Shown: piece after piece, positions 63,370 to 64,000 of the stretch | Numbering within the stretch: position 1 is the stretch's first letter | Layout of the letters: each line of letters begins with the position of its first letter | Assembly (NCBI RefSeq): GCF_030068505.1 | Contig: NZ_JAQOSO010000084.1 | Span: 108,841 to 172,840, forward strand | DNA length: 64,000 bases | Source: Roseofilum capinflatum BLCC-M114 | Lineage (GTDB): Bacteria > Cyanobacteriota > Cyanobacteriia > Cyanobacteriales > Desertifilaceae | Direction of reading: 5' to 3' | Made by a program: the position numbers and the translations under genes | The notes under the pieces: model-generated | What the model was told of the DNA's origin: nothing | Database searches by the model: none | Seen by the model: the letters and a program-made list of their open reading frames with translations, nothing else

Positions 63370-63397
63370 GTTGCATAACTCATTTAGACTAGCTATA
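63370..63397. repeat. 28-bp element, inverted partner of 3882-3909
   Basis: The reverse complement matches 3882-3909 in 26 of 28 bases (begins TATAGCTAGTCTAAATGAGT). It lies 30 bases before the TPR start. The region 63041-63426 otherwise holds only the RTX shard and the C-run repeat. Confidence 0.75.
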
Positions 63398-63426
63398 TAA
63401 AGAATTGTTTATAGCAGCACTCACCT

Positions 63427-64000
63427 ATGAATCTACTTTGGAAAGGACTGTTAATTGTCGTCATTCTCGTAGCTAGTATTATTTTACCAGCCCAGGCGAT
63501 TTCGATGCGGGAATTTCCCCATCAGGTTTGGGATCAAGAGAGTGCTACCCCCCGGTTAATCAGTGCGGTGGATGAGTCTAGGAACTTAGAAGACGTGGCG
63601 CAGGAAGCGTTTACAGCAGCGAATCAAGGGGATTTTGCCACAGCAGAAGCGGATTGGACGCAAATTTTAGAGGCTTATCCCGAAAGTGCCGCCGCTTGGA
63701 GCAATCGGGGGATTACCCGTGCGAGTCAGGGAGATTTTGAGGGGGCGATCGCCGATTATAATGAAGCGATCGAACTGATGCCTACCGTTGCCGATCCCTA
63801 TCTCAACCGGGGAGCCGCCTTAGAAGGGTTAGGACGCTATACAGAAGCGATTGAAGACTACAATCATATCCTGGAGATTAACCCCGATGATGCCCAGGCA
63901 TACAACAATCGCGGTAATGCCAAAATGGGCTTACAAGACTGGGAAGGGGCGATCGCCGATTATAAAACCTGCAACGAACTTGCCCCTAACTTCGCCTTTG
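63427..64000 (+). CDS. Exported TPR protein, N-terminal part (runs off window)
   Basis: The frame is open from ATG 63427 to the edge (191 codons). The signal sequence MNLLWKGLLIVVILVASIIL ends near LPAQAIS. Then come at least four TPR units (FTAANQGDFATAEADWTQIL, NRGITRASQGDFEGAIADYN, NRGAALEGLGRYTEAIEDYN, NRGNAKMGLQDWEGAIADYK). Cyanobacterial lumenal or periplasmic TPR proteins of this kind assist complex assembly, but the specific role cannot be read. The C-terminus is missing. Confidence 0.85.
   Translation, partial: MNLLWKGLLIVVILVASIILPAQAISMREFPHQVWDQESATPRLISAVDESRNLEDVAQEAFTAANQGDFATAEADWTQILEAYPESAAAWSNRGITRASQGDFEGAIADYNEAIELMPTVADPYLNRGAALEGLGRYTEAIEDYNHILEINPDDAQAYNNRGNAKMGLQDWEGAIADYKTCNELAPNFAF

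Overview
The window looks like chromosome of a filamentous, gas-vacuolate cyanobacterium. The evidence is the very frequent HIP1 octamer GCGATCGC in and between genes, a gas vesicle cluster (gvpA, gvpC, gvpN, gvpJ), the cyanobacterial type of glutamate-cysteine ligase, plant-type glycerate kinase, the cyanobacterial families DUF928 and DUF2808, and short tandem heptamer repeats between genes. The gene set resembles Oscillatoriales/Desertifilaceae such as Roseofilum, but the genus cannot be fixed from sequence reading alone. No phage, transposase, CRISPR array or rRNA was seen. Most of the window is ordinary core genome with several accessory clusters.

Layout. 1-3.7 kb: end of a lipase-like gene, glycerate kinase, argD, miaE-like gene. 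3.9-10.3 kb: a leftward signalling operon encoding a solute-binding lipoprotein, a hybrid histidine kinase with a peptidoglycan-binding-like insert, a GAF-adenylate cyclase and a CheY-like receiver. 10.4-17.2 kb: GH57 protein, Gfo/Idh/MocA oxidoreductase, AEC transporter, GNAT, methyltransferase, CDF transporter. 17.5-20 kb: efp-accB and alr, then tRNA-Glu(UUC). 20.3-24.9 kb: a leftward DUF928 - CHASE2/GGDEF/EAL - CHAT operon. 25.2-28.1 kb: gas vesicle genes gvpA-C-N-J, with an in-frame stop separating gvpC from a winged-helix tail paralogous to the GvpN C-terminus. 28.3-30.8 kb: isochorismatase-like hydrolase, cupin, YdcF protein, an internally deleted YdcF copy and coding debris.

30.8-34.3 kb: an RCK-type potassium channel overlapped in operon context with gshA, then trmL. 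34.7-40.3 kb: LysM/M23 cell-wall peptidase, tRNA(CAU), 2-Cys peroxiredoxin, cobU, and two unknown genes (one Cys-rich, one membrane). 40.4-46 kb: the leftward rimP-nusA-ylxR-infB translation/transcription operon. 46.3-51.8 kb: a membrane protein with an S4-like helix, a propeller-transglutaminase protein, lipid kinase, TPR protein. 51.9-58.4 kb: typA, murJ, zinc alcohol dehydrogenase, L,D-transpeptidase, KDPG aldolase, small membrane protein. 58.6-64 kb: DUF2808 protein, PMCA-type calcium ATPase, HTH/GrpE-like protein, RTX shard, and a truncated TPR lipoprotein/lumenal protein.

The points most worth a second look are the split GvpC with a winged-helix domain shared with GvpN, the potassium channel-gshA pair (a possible glutathione-gated channel), the solute-binding protein/kinase/cyclase operon, and the CHAT-CHASE2/EAL-DUF928 operon. 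All functional calls are by reading the protein sequences; no database search was run.
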